Under the pieces are notes generated by a model that was not told where the DNA came from, searched no databases, and saw only the letters and a list, made by a program, of their open reading frames with translations. A stretch of 64,000 nucleotides of DNA from Murimonas intestini (GTDB taxonomy: Bacteria; Bacillota; Clostridia; Lachnospirales; Lachnospiraceae): assembly GCF_024622195.1 (NCBI RefSeq), contig NZ_JANKBI010000006.1, forward strand, positions 174,386 through 238,385, read 5' to 3'. Of this stretch, positions 16,013 to 24,864 are shown piece after piece; position 1 is the first letter of the stretch; the number at the start of each line of letters is the position of its first letter. The translations under genes were made by a program, and so were the position numbers.

Positions 16013-19000
16013 ATGAGTAAAAGAATAAAAGTAAGGGTGCTGGCCAGTCTCTTGGTAATACTGGTGCTTGTCTTTTCCTGTGTACCTGTTGGGGTGTATG
16101 AGGTGCGTGCGGATCAAACGGCGGACGTATTGGATGGCGACTTCACGTGGTCGCCACTGGAACCGGTGGTTGGGGAGGAGGTACAGTTTCGGGGGCCGGA
16201 TACGATGAACGGTAGTACGGTGTATTCTTTGAGTTGGAAATTGAATAGCAGTGGCCCTGAAATACCTTTCAGTCCAAAGGGCTATAGATTTCAGACTACT
16301 GGAACTCATAGCATAACAATTTTAACTAAAACGTCTGCTGGTGAGTGTTCTGAATTTTCCAAGAGCATCTTCGTCCGTAAAGCCCAGCCTGTCCTTAGCA
16401 TGAGTTTCCCCACAGATAGTACATATGTTCCGGGCAGTGGCGAGGATATTGCTATTAGATTTGAACTGTCCGATGGGTATACATATTTAGATTCCTTGCC
16501 CTTTAAGTTTGGACTATACGATGGGAGCGATGAAATATTTACTGACCGTTTAGAGGCCTATCTTTCTAACGAGATTAACTACCAATTTCTCTCTGCATTT
16601 TTGGATACTCTTTCGCCAGGCACGTACAGTATCAAATGGACAACAGACGGAGATGTAAACAATGAAGCCGTACCATTAACTGAACTTGGCACACTGACCA
16701 TTGCAGAACCGCCATCCATTATTGATCTGACCATTGACCCGCCCGCAGCAGTTGTGGAAACAGGCAGGCAACAGCGGTTCACTGCCAATGTGTCAGCAGC
16801 AGGCGGCGCCGATACCTCCGTGTACTGGTCTGTGGAGGATCAGAGCTCCCCTGATACTTTCATCGATCCTGACGGTCTGCTGACGGTGGATCCTGATGAG
16901 ACGTCTGCCACCCTGAGGGTCATAGCAACCTCTGTATTTGACGATACAAAGAGGGATGAAGTAACAGTCACAGTAACGATCCCTGAAGGGGTAAAAATAG
17001 ATGGTACAAGCTTTCCTGATCCAAATTTCCGGGAATATGTCAGGTCATTCGACCTGGATCATAACGGCTATTTATCCCAAAACGAGGCAGCACAGGTGAA
17101 AGTAATCGATATCACCCAGAGGAGTGATATCACAGATGTAACAGGCATCCGGTACTTTCCAAACCTGGAAGCCCTGCTCTGTGACGGATCAGGGATCACA
17201 TATCTCGATGTCAGCAGCTGCACTGCACTGATGCGCCTCTCCTGCAGCGGTACAAGGATCATGGAGCTGGATGTCCGCAATAACACCAATCTGCAGGAAT
17301 TAAGGTGCTCCGGGACCATGCTTGCCTCCCTGGACGTCACCCGGAACCCGCTCCTGCGTGAGCTGGACTGCACAGATACCTCCCCTGCCTATTTAGACCT
17401 TGGATCTGCCGGGATAGGCCTGTTGTCCAGACCCATGGCTTCCGCTGTATCCTACGCTCCGGGCGGGAAGACCTTTGACATAACAGGAGCCTTCCTGGGA
17501 ATCCGGGCAGGCAGGATCCATATCCTCAGCGGCGGCACCCTTGACGGGAACATCCTCAGCGGATATAAACGGGGCATACCTGTCATCTACGAATACAGCT
17601 GCGGCACAAATAACCAGAACGAAGAGATATTGACGGTAACTCTGACTCTTGACCTTCCGCCGAAAACAGACACCTCTGTTTCTATAGAAAAAGACCTGGA
17701 CAAGCTTTACGACGGCATGCCGGTCTCCTTATCAGACAGTGACCTGATCATTTCAGGAAGTGCCGGGGCAGTCACTTACCAATGGGCGAAAGCAAACGGC
17801 TCTGCATGGGAGCCGCTCACCTCTGTTCTCCCCACAGAAGCCGGTTCCTACCGGGTGACCGCTCACGTGGATGCAGATGAGGATTATAATGAGGCATACT
17901 CAGAACCAAAAAGCTTTGTGATCTCACAGGCGGATAACAGATGGACGAAGGATCTTTCAGTTACAGACTGGACCTACGGAGAGCCGGCGGGTTCCCCATC
18001 CTGTGAATCCCTCTTTGGTACGCCTGGATTTACCTATAGTGATTCTAAAAACGGTACTTTCACGGATACAAACCCGGAAACAGCGGGTACCTGGTACATA
18101 AAAGCATCTGTACCGGGGACAGCAAATTATAAATCTCTGGAAGCAGTGGAAGAATTCATAATTCATAAAGCACCCGCTCCCGCAGTCACAGAACCGGATG
18201 ATCTGAAGGCCGTGCAGGATGCCATACTCTCCTCTGTAACACTGCCAGGCGGCTGGGCCTGGGTGGACGGCAGCCAGACGGTCAGCGCCGATAACTCCGG
18301 ATATCCGGCCAGGCTGACCGTGGATGACAGGAACTATGATTATACAGCTGCAGAAGGTTATCAGGCACAGGGGGCCTTTGTGGAGAGGATGCTGAAGGTT
18401 ACTGTCTCCAAAGGGCAGAACCGCTGGACAGAAGAACCGTTGATCAAAGACTGGACCTACGGAGAGGCAGCGAACAAGCCGTCAGGCAGGGCTGAACACG
18501 GAACTGTAGAGTTTAGTTACAGTGATTCAGAGACAGGAACCTTTACTGCCGGCACACCTTCTGATGCAGGTACATGGTATCTGAAGGCAAGTGTGGCAGA
18601 AAGTAACGAGTACACAGGGCTGGATGAGGTGGTTTCGTTCAAGATACGCAAAGCAGATACCACGGTGTCAATCAACAAAGATCTCAATAAAACGTATGAC
18701 AGCAAACCCGTCTCCCTGTCAGACAGGGACATCACGGTCACCGGAAGTACAGGGATGGTAAGCTTCATCTGGGAGAAGAAGAACGGCTCTGTATGGGAAG
18801 CCCTCACTGCTGCTCCATCTGAGACCGGAACTTACCAGGTCACTGCACATGCGGCGGAGAACAGGAATTATAAGGCAGCGGATTCAGCAAAAAAAGAATT
18901 CACGATCAGCCGCCCGGAGACCTCAAAGCCCGCCGCGCCCGGCAGTGACACGCAGAATAAGGCCGGAAGTGGTGCTGTAAAGACAGGTGACACTTCCCAC

Positions 19001-19090
19001 ATATGGTCTTGGTTATACCTTGCCATGGTATCCTTTAGCTCGGCACTCCTTTTAGTCTTTAGGAAACGCAGAAGGATGAACGGTAAATAA
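16013..19090 (+). CDS. Large cell-surface protein with LRR and Ig/MBG-like repeats
   Basis: A 1025-residue exported protein. A signal peptide is followed by a PKD/Ig-like region, then an internalin-like leucine-rich stretch around residues 370-470 (repeated LDVSSCTAL, LDVRNNTNL, LDVTRNPLL). The C-terminal half has repeated modules in the order B-A-C-A-B: B (KDLDKLYDGMPVSLSD, about 551; KDLNKTYDSKPVSLSD, about 882) and A (NRWTKDLSVTDWTYGE, about 641; NRWTEEPLIKDWTYGE, about 802). It ends with VKTGDT, a membrane helix and a basic tail (RKRRRMNGK), a sortase-like signal without the canonical Pro. Likely roles are adhesion or wall binding; the ligand is unknown. The first 230 codons are richer in G/T-ending codons than the rest, suggesting a mosaic origin. 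Confidence 0.82.
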   Translation: MSKRIKVRVLASLLVILVLVFSCVPVGVYEVRADQTADVLDGDFTWSPLEPVVGEEVQFRGPDTMNGSTVYSLSWKLNSSGPEIPFSPKGYRFQTTGTHSITILTKTSAGECSEFSKSIFVRKAQPVLSMSFPTDSTYVPGSGEDIAIRFELSDGYTYLDSLPFKFGLYDGSDEIFTDRLEAYLSNEINYQFLSAFLDTLSPGTYSIKWTTDGDVNNEAVPLTELGTLTIAEPPSIIDLTIDPPAAVVETGRQQRFTANVSAAGGADTSVYWSVEDQSSPDTFIDPDGLLTVDPDETSATLRVIATSVFDDTKRDEVTVTVTIPEGVKIDGTSFPDPNFREYVRSFDLDHNGYLSQNEAAQVKVIDITQRSDITDVTGIRYFPNLEALLCDGSGITYLDVSSCTALMRLSCSGTRIMELDVRNNTNLQELRCSGTMLASLDVTRNPLLRELDCTDTSPAYLDLGSAGIGLLSRPMASAVSYAPGGKTFDITGAFLGIRAGRIHILSGGTLDGNILSGYKRGIPVIYEYSCGTNNQNEEILTVTLTLDLPPKTDTSVSIEKDLDKLYDGMPVSLSDSDLIISGSAGAVTYQWAKANGSAWEPLTSVLPTEAGSYRVTAHVDADEDYNEAYSEPKSFVISQADNRWTKDLSVTDWTYGEPAGSPSCESLFGTPGFTYSDSKNGTFTDTNPETAGTWYIKASVPGTANYKSLEAVEEFIIHKAPAPAVTEPDDLKAVQDAILSSVTLPGGWAWVDGSQTVSADNSGYPARLTVDDRNYDYTAAEGYQAQGAFVERMLKVTVSKGQNRWTEEPLIKDWTYGEAANKPSGRAEHGTVEFSYSDSETGTFTAGTPSDAGTWYLKASVAESNEYTGLDEVVSFKIRKADTTVSINKDLNKTYDSKPVSLSDRDITVTGSTGMVSFIWEKKNGSVWEALTAAPSETGTYQVTAHAAENRNYKAADSAKKEFTISRPETSKPAAPGSDTQNKAGSGAVKTGDTSHIWSWLYLAMVSFSSALLLVFRKRRRMNGK

Positions 19091-19108
19091 ATAAAAAATA
19101 ACCGGAAA

Positions 19109-19155
19109 GGGAGCATAGCCTCAGAATGAAACTGACGCTATGCTCCCATTTAATT
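19109..19155. terminator. Strong bidirectional terminator hairpin
   Basis: GGGAGCATAGC (19109-19119) pairs perfectly with GCTATGCTCCC (19137-19147), with an inner TCAG/CTGA extension, followed by ATTTAATTTT on the plus strand and preceded by AT-rich sequence. It separates the surface-protein gene from the convergent phosphoesterase gene and likely serves both. Confidence 0.8.
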
Positions 19156-20319
19156 TTCCCCTCCTGCATCCGGAAAGGTTACATGTATGACTGCAACTTC
19201 GCTGTCCGTGCCTACCCGCAGGGGCGGCCCCCATGTTCCTATACCTGATGTAACAACAACCTGAGGGCTCTCCTCATTCTTCCTGTAATATCCATAATTC
19301 ACCTCCAGAGTGATTTCATTGATCAGGTTAACCGGAAAGAACTGCCCTTTATGAGTATGCCCGCATAAGATCAAATCCGTGCTCTTATCGTATTCTCCAA
19401 TATTCTCCGGCTTATGATCCAGTATGATCCTGGGAATGTTCTCTGCTTCCCCTGTTTCCTCCAGTTCTGTCCTTCTGTCTCCCTGACTGCCAATAGGGGC
19501 TGAATCTTTTCTGCCTGCCAGAATTATCTTGTCATCTATCAGCACCTCCTCATCCTGAAGCAGCTGGATCTGCGCTTTGTCCAGGAATTCCAGCATCCCC
19601 TCATATCCCGCTCCTGCATCATGATTCCCCAGGCAGGCATAGACACCATAGGGAGCATTTATTTTATGAAAAAGTTCCTGAAGTGCCAAAGGATCATCCA
19701 GGGCTGTGATATCTCCGTCAAAAATATCTCCGGCGATACAGACCAGGTCCGGCTCAGCGGCATTAACCGCCTCTACAATTTTTTCCACATGCTTTTTATC
19801 AACCACATATCCTAAATGCAGATCACTGATCAGGGCAATTTTCATGGAATCCGTTTTTCCTTCAGACTTCTGCAGAACGACCTCATAATTTTTCGTCTGA
19901 ATCACCGATGCATGAATGCCTCCGTAAACACACAATACTGCCGATATAACTAATGCTGCCGTTCCCACTGCAGCAGTTATCCCTCCGGGCAGGGGGACAG
20001 GCAGCAAACGGCACAGCCTGAGTATGAATAAAACAAGATCTGCAAAATTGACAAACATTATCACAAAAACAGCTGCTCCCAGCGCATAGTGGTCCGCAAG
20101 AAATACAACTCTTGGAATCCTGCTGTTTGGGATTCGGCTGAGTACAAACAAAATCATGACAGCGGCCATAATAATTCCGTATATAATTCCAAAAACTAAA
20201 GGATTAAAAGCCGTGAAAAGCGGCCGGAACCAAAGAAAAAGTTTTCGGCCTGCATTTACAGTCAGACCAATAAAGCCTCCTAAAAATATAACTGCCATAA
20301 AAATCATAATAATCTGCAT
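19150..20319 (-). CDS. Membrane-associated metallophosphoesterase (YkuE/YaeI-like)
   Basis: A 389-residue protein with four or five hydrophobic helices in the first 150 residues and a calcineurin-like metallophosphoesterase domain after them. Metal-binding motifs are intact: ISDLHLG, IAGDIFDGD, CLGNHDAG and CGHTHKGQ. The substrate may be a lipid or nucleotide phosphate ester at the membrane; it is not determined. The ATG at 20319 was chosen because GAGGAG lies about 9 bases upstream and an N-terminal membrane helix begins at once; a longer frame would run into the upstream gene. It follows the diguanylate cyclase gene by 76 bases and may be the last gene of that operon. Confidence 0.82.
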   Translation of the reverse strand: MQIIMIFMAVIFLGGFIGLTVNAGRKLFLWFRPLFTAFNPLVFGIIYGIIMAAVMILFVLSRIPNSRIPRVVFLADHYALGAAVFVIMFVNFADLVLFILRLCRLLPVPLPGGITAAVGTAALVISAVLCVYGGIHASVIQTKNYEVVLQKSEGKTDSMKIALISDLHLGYVVDKKHVEKIVEAVNAAEPDLVCIAGDIFDGDITALDDPLALQELFHKINAPYGVYACLGNHDAGAGYEGMLEFLDKAQIQLLQDEEVLIDDKIILAGRKDSAPIGSQGDRRTELEETGEAENIPRIILDHKPENIGEYDKSTDLILCGHTHKGQFFPVNLINEITLEVNYGYYRKNEESPQVVVTSGIGTWGPPLRVGTDSEVAVIHVTFPDAGGEN

Positions 20320-20395
20320 CCAACTTCGCTCCTCTGCCTGTTTTATAATTTGCATTATACTAGAAACAGCAGAAAATTCAACCGACACTTTTGTC

Positions 20396-22063
20396 TTAAC
20401 TGTCGTAATCTGCGCGTACACACCTCCATTTCATATCTGCTTTATTCTGGTACATGGCGTCATCTGCCCGTTTGAATACGTTTGAAAATACAAGATCAGT
20501 ACTGCTGTTATAAACAGCGATTCCCCTTGCAATAGAGAGATGGTTTTCCTGATTTATATGCTTATTATATTCTTCGATTGCGGCCTGGAAATTTTCCAGC
20601 AGCTCCTTATAATTTACATAGTCGCTGCCTTCCAGGATGACTGCGAATTCATCCCCGCCTACCCTGTATACGGGGCTGTGGGTAAAACTTTTACAGATCA
20701 GCTTACATGCATCAATGATCAGCATATCCCCAAAATCATGACCAAAGCTATCATTGACCTGCTTAAGGTCATTGATATCTAAAACAACAATTGCAAATTC
20801 AGGATGTCCCTGCCTCATCTGCTCTTCCAGTCTCCGTTCCGTCTCCTTATAGGCTGTTTTGTTCTTCACGCCAGTCAGGGCATCCCTGTATGCCAGGCTG
20901 TTTATGTAATCAATATACTTTTGCAGATGGTTGACTGTCTGCTGGAAGCTGTCGGATAATGCGCCGACCTCATCCTTTGTCTGCTGGGTGAGAGAAATAC
21001 TCAGATCCCCCGCGGCAATCTTCTTTGCCGCTGTATTCAGTTCCTTCAGAGGCTTCACCATCCGTCTTGTGATCAGTACTGTCACAAATACAGCGAGTGT
21101 GGAAATAACAGCCAGTGAGATCAGGATCTGCAGCAGCAGCTGGTTTTTACTTTTATCAATTTCTGAAAATGGAGCTGTAACTGCCAGACGCATTCCATTG
21201 CGCAAAGTCCTGAAGGCCATTTTTTTCTTGACACCATCATTTTCATAAGAAAAGAGGCTGCTTCCGCTTGTACCGTTTTTCAATTCATCCACAAGCTGGA
21301 CCAGGCTCTTATCCACGCTTACCATCGGGCTTTCAAACGGATACGTCTTATGGCACATAATATTTCCCTTGTCATCAGTCAGGAAAGCATAACCGCTGTC
21401 ATAGATCCGCACATCATTTACCATATCCTTGATCACTGTAAAATCAATATCCATCCCTACAACGCCAACTGTTTCATTTTCTTTGTAGATGGGAATGACA
21501 TAGGAAATCATCTGTATATTCAGGTTTTCGTTGGAATACGGGGCAAGCCAGGAAGCCTTTCCATTTTTAACCGGAATATAATACCAGCCTACATGCTCTA
21601 CATCTGTTGAACTGTATTTAGAAAAATCTGTAGGAACAAGCTGCTGAAAACTTCCATTCAGGTTTGTTTTACTCCAGAGCAGTCCGGACGTGGGCGGTGT
21701 AAAATCAGGGTTATAGCGTACATAGACCGCCACAGCTCCCTCTGTATTATTGGCCGCATTTACTGCCACAGATTCCAGCTGCTTTGTAAATTCATCCAGA
21801 TAAGCACTGTCGTTTTTCAGGCGCTCTATCCCCGCCAGATGTTCATTCGTATAGTCTGTCAGGGTTTTGACCGACTGCTCGATCCGCGAGAGCAGAGCAT
21901 CCATCTCACCTGCTTTTTCGCTGCAGCTGTAATTCATCATCTGGGCAGTATCCTCATCAACTACTTTCTCAGCATTAATGATACCCGCCCCGCCAATGAC
22001 AGTGGAACATATTAAGATACAGCTTAAAATTAATATGATAAATTTAGTCTGTATGGACTTCAT
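20396..22063 (-). CDS. Membrane diguanylate cyclase, dCACHE-HAMP-GGDEF
   Basis: A 555-residue transmembrane enzyme that should make cyclic-di-GMP from two GTP. An N-terminal helix, an extracytoplasmic sensor of about 250 residues (dCACHE-like: VVGVDMDFTVIKDMV), a second helix, a HAMP segment and a GGDEF domain follow in order. The signature YRVGGDEFAVILEG (about residue 469) is intact. The inhibitory RxxD site usually found just before it is not seen, so product inhibition may be absent. It lies 37 bases after a receiver-only protein gene and downstream of a kinase and a response regulator, suggesting a shared signalling output. Confidence 0.88.
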   Translation of the reverse strand: MKSIQTKFIILILSCILICSTVIGGAGIINAEKVVDEDTAQMMNYSCSEKAGEMDALLSRIEQSVKTLTDYTNEHLAGIERLKNDSAYLDEFTKQLESVAVNAANNTEGAVAVYVRYNPDFTPPTSGLLWSKTNLNGSFQQLVPTDFSKYSSTDVEHVGWYYIPVKNGKASWLAPYSNENLNIQMISYVIPIYKENETVGVVGMDIDFTVIKDMVNDVRIYDSGYAFLTDDKGNIMCHKTYPFESPMVSVDKSLVQLVDELKNGTSGSSLFSYENDGVKKKMAFRTLRNGMRLAVTAPFSEIDKSKNQLLLQILISLAVISTLAVFVTVLITRRMVKPLKELNTAAKKIAAGDLSISLTQQTKDEVGALSDSFQQTVNHLQKYIDYINSLAYRDALTGVKNKTAYKETERRLEEQMRQGHPEFAIVVLDINDLKQVNDSFGHDFGDMLIIDACKLICKSFTHSPVYRVGGDEFAVILEGSDYVNYKELLENFQAAIEEYNKHINQENHLSIARGIAVYNSSTDLVFSNVFKRADDAMYQNKADMKWRCVRADYDS

Positions 22064-22100
22064 GGTTTAACCTCCCTGAATGCAATTCCGCTCTTTTCTC

Positions 22101-22475
22101 TCATACGCTGTACATCCACTGTTTGAATTTTGTATCTTCCAGAGCTTCATAGACCGCTTCTTTAGTTACAGGTTTTAAAATATAACCTGATGCATTAGTT
22201 TTTATCGCCCGCCCGGCATAGACATCCGTATCAGTTACAAATACTGTCAGGATCGCGGGCTGTACTGCCTCTGCTGCTGCCTGCAGCGCAAAGCCGTCTG
22301 CCTGGAACATTGGTATTTCTGTAAAGAGAATATCAATGGGATTATTTTTCAGATATTCAATCGCCGGCATAGACTCGGTAAACATAACTATCTCGCTTCC
22401 CGGATACGCTTTCCTCAAAGTCGTCACCAGCCGCTTCAGATCACTTTTATTAGGATCAACTGCCACTATAACCAT
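22101..22475 (-). CDS. Receiver-only protein with Glu at the phosphorylation site
   Basis: A 124-residue single receiver domain without an output domain. The position normally held by the phosphorylated Asp reads ILFTEIPM, so Glu53 replaces Asp. Only one acidic residue (Asp7, in VAVDPN) remains of the metal-binding pair. Thr81 and Lys101 (ILKPV) are kept. Glu can mimic phospho-Asp, so this may be a constitutively active or decoy receiver rather than a phosphate acceptor. Its start overlaps the previous gene by 10 bases, which implies fixed stoichiometry with that response regulator. Confidence 0.8.
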   Translation of the reverse strand: MVIVAVDPNKSDLKRLVTTLRKAYPGSEIVMFTESMPAIEYLKNNPIDILFTEIPMFQADGFALQAAAEAVQPAILTVFVTDTDVYAGRAIKTNASGYILKPVTKEAVYEALEDTKFKQWMYSV

Positions 22476-23290
22476 TCTGATTTTCCGCCTTTCATTTCTT
22501 CTTTTAATCTGATCAGCTCGCCCACTGTAAATTCAGCCCAGCTGTAATTGGACATATATTCACCCATAAATGTATTAAGCCTGGCCATGTCGCCATCCAG
22601 AACCGCATAATAGTCGCAGTCCACAAGCGTAGTATCCACAGCGATATCCTGCCTGCTCCTGATAATAAGTTTTTCCAGATCCATCTCCCGCAGTGTCTTA
22701 GCCAGATCAGACACAATTTTCTGGGTATTATTCTGCACTGCCTGATCGTAAGCACAGTCCTCCCACAAAACTGCCGCAAGCTCCGCATAAGTAACGCGGG
22801 CTCCCCTGCGGTCGATCAGATAAGCAAGACATTCTTTACACTTTGTTCTTGTAAATTTAAGGGGAATAGAGTCTACAAATACTTCAAAAAATCCAAAGGT
22901 CTGTATCCTGACCCGGCACTTGGGCTTATACTCCGGGGGATGACGCAGATTATCAAGCTCTGCCTTAAGATCAGCTGACCTCACTGGTTTTACCAGATAT
23001 CCGCTGGCATGCAGCCGGAATGCATCTATCATATATTCAGAATAACCGGTCACAAAGATAATGTTCAGGTACGGGGCGATATCCTTGCATTTTTTTGCAA
23101 GCTCTATCCCGTTATACTCACCCATTTCAATATCCAAAAAGGCGATATCTACATGATTATTCTCAATATATTCAAATACGTCATCCGTTTCTGTAAATCC
23201 TATAATTACGGCATCCGGCTCCAGCTTTCTTAAAAGGGATAACATATTTTCCATTGCCAGTCTTTCATCATCTGCTACAATAATATTCAT
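22466..23290 (-). CDS. Response regulator with winged-helix output (REC plus SARP/OmpR-like)
   Basis: A 274-residue regulator. The receiver domain is complete (VADDER; Asp in IAFLDIEMGEYNG; YLVKPV). After about residue 125 comes a winged-helix domain of the Trans_reg_C/SARP sort (VRIQTFGFFEVFVDSIPLKF, then KCKECLAYLIDRRGARVTYAELAAVLWED). Such proteins bind DNA as dimers at direct repeats. The gene overlaps the upstream kinase by 23 bases and the downstream receiver gene by 10 bases, so the three are a tight operon. Confidence 0.85.
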   Translation of the reverse strand: MNIIVADDERLAMENMLSLLRKLEPDAVIIGFTETDDVFEYIENNHVDIAFLDIEMGEYNGIELAKKCKDIAPYLNIIFVTGYSEYMIDAFRLHASGYLVKPVRSADLKAELDNLRHPPEYKPKCRVRIQTFGFFEVFVDSIPLKFTRTKCKECLAYLIDRRGARVTYAELAAVLWEDCAYDQAVQNNTQKIVSDLAKTLREMDLEKLIIRSRQDIAVDTTLVDCDYYAVLDGDMARLNTFMGEYMSNYSWAEFTVGELIRLKEEMKGGKSEWL

Positions 23291-24578
23291 TTGTCATTCC
23301 TTTCCGCGGCAAAATAATCTTCACTGTTGTACCGCAGCCTTTTTTACTTTCTATTTCCATTGTTCCATTACACTGGAACATGAGCCGCTGGCGCACATTT
23401 TCAATTCCAATATGAGTTTTGCCATCGTTTTTACTTTCAAGCGGGTCAAATCCCACTCCATCATCTATGACGGAGATAATGACATTTTCTTCTGCCATTT
23501 CACTTTTGATCGTGAGTGTGCCTCCGCCTTTCTTTTTAATTATTCCCCACCGCACTGCATTTTCAGCTATGGGCTGGACGGTCATTGCCGGCAGTATAAA
23601 ATCCGTATACTCTAATTCCATTACAATCGTAAGCTTCTGGTCAAACCTCATTTTTTCCAGATACAGGTAATCTTTTACATGGCTCATCTCCATCTCAAAT
23701 GGAATCATTTTTTTCTGGGCTATCGTATCAAGATTTCCGCGCAGATAATATGCGAAATGCTCCAGAGCTTCTGAAGCCTTCTGAGGATTGCTGTCACAGA
23801 GCTGCTTGATCCCAAGCAGGGTATTGTAAAGGAAATGCGGCTGCACTTGGCTCAGCATGATGGCGGACTTGGAAATCTCCAGTTCCATTTCCCTCAGCTT
23901 CTGTTTCTGTGCCTGATTGGCCTGCAAGCTTACATATACAAATATGATAGAGATTGTAGTGGCAAGGTACAGCCACGCTATTCCGTAAATAAACATCTGA
24001 ACAGTCATGGCAAGCATGGGCAGAAAAATATAGGAAAGAAACACCCACAATTCTTTCTTTTTAAGTTCCCTGCTGTATATTAAAAGCAGGCTGATATCAA
24101 CACCTGTTCCAATAAGCCCTAAAAACTGCGACAGCCAGAACCATTCTCCCCGTCTGTAAATATTATTTTCCGCAAAATCATAATACATATGGTTCCATTG
24201 TGATATTATCGTCAAAATCACTCCTACAGCGCAGAGCCCCCATACAAATCCTGCAGCGCGGCGTGAAATTTTTATTCTTATCGAGAGATACCCCACCAGA
24301 TACTCGGTGAAAAGCGCCATTAAAAGATAACCGAGAACATAAACCAGAAAATTGGCAATGTGCACGCCCCAGTAACTTACAGCCGTTGCATGCCCCTTAA
24401 AAAGCCATGCTGCCGCGTCACTTATCAGCAGCAGGCTGTTGCACAAAAGGATCAGGAAAAAAACTTTATCGGTCCTGTTTTTAACATCCCCGCCCATATA
24501 AAGGCTGGTTATAAACACAAAAGAAAGAATAGCTCCCCAAATTTCAAGAGATACATTTATATATCCTACCGTACTCAT
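23268..24578 (-). CDS. Multi-helix membrane sensor histidine kinase (LytS-like)
   Basis: A 436-residue kinase. About seven hydrophobic helices fill the first 220 residues, a membrane-embedded sensor type. The His_kinase motif QVQPHFLYNTLLG (His about 246) and a HATPase domain (QPIAENAVRWGI; DDGVGFDP; GIENVRQRL) follow. It should phosphorylate the winged-helix response regulator encoded next. The ATG at 24578 was chosen because AAAGGGA lies about 9 bases upstream; an ATG at 24584 is a close alternative. The signal is unknown. Confidence 0.85.
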   Translation of the reverse strand: MSTVGYINVSLEIWGAILSFVFITSLYMGGDVKNRTDKVFFLILLCNSLLLISDAAAWLFKGHATAVSYWGVHIANFLVYVLGYLLMALFTEYLVGYLSIRIKISRRAAGFVWGLCAVGVILTIISQWNHMYYDFAENNIYRRGEWFWLSQFLGLIGTGVDISLLLIYSRELKKKELWVFLSYIFLPMLAMTVQMFIYGIAWLYLATTISIIFVYVSLQANQAQKQKLREMELEISKSAIMLSQVQPHFLYNTLLGIKQLCDSNPQKASEALEHFAYYLRGNLDTIAQKKMIPFEMEMSHVKDYLYLEKMRFDQKLTIVMELEYTDFILPAMTVQPIAENAVRWGIIKKKGGGTLTIKSEMAEENVIISVIDDGVGFDPLESKNDGKTHIGIENVRQRLMFQCNGTMEIESKKGCGTTVKIILPRKGMTNEYYCSR

Positions 24579-24599
24579 GGGCATCGTCCCTTTCATCAA

Positions 24600-24864
24600 T
24601 AGTAGTTATTATCTATTATACAATAATACACCTCTCTTTTCACATCTTTCTGACAAATTCACTGTATCTGTTTTAGGGAGATACAGAATCAAAAATTAAT
24701 ATTATTATACGACAGGGTTCTGACACCAGACTGACAAATATCATTTTTTTGCTCCTGGGAAATAAAAAAAGGAGTATCATCCCTTACATGAGCTCAAAAA
24801 AATTTCATGTAAGTGTGATACTCCTGAAAAATGAAAATTCCATAATAAAACAGGATCTGATACC
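24600..24864. promoter_or_regulatory. Upstream region of the signalling operon
   Basis: On the minus strand TATAAT lies at 24615-24620 without a convincing -35. Upstream are a perfect inverted repeat CTGTATC-N11-GATACAG (24662-24686) and CTGACAAAT at 24650-24658 and 24731-24739, with CTGACA also at 24720-24725. These are candidate regulator sites. The right part of the gap is the terminator of the GH172 gene. Confidence 0.4.
24771..24824 (-). terminator. Terminator of the GH172-Opp operon
   Basis: GGAGTATCA (24771-24779) pairs with TGATACTCC (24816-24824) and TTACATGA (24784-24791) with TCATGTAA (24805-24812), separated by a small internal loop. On the minus strand a run of seven T follows (24764-24770), giving a strong intrinsic terminator after the last gene of the long minus-strand operon. 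Confidence 0.82.

Noticed and set aside
20396..22063. Methyl-accepting chemotaxis protein
   Set aside because: The sensor and HAMP parts are similar, but the cytoplasmic part is a GGDEF domain with no signalling hairpin.
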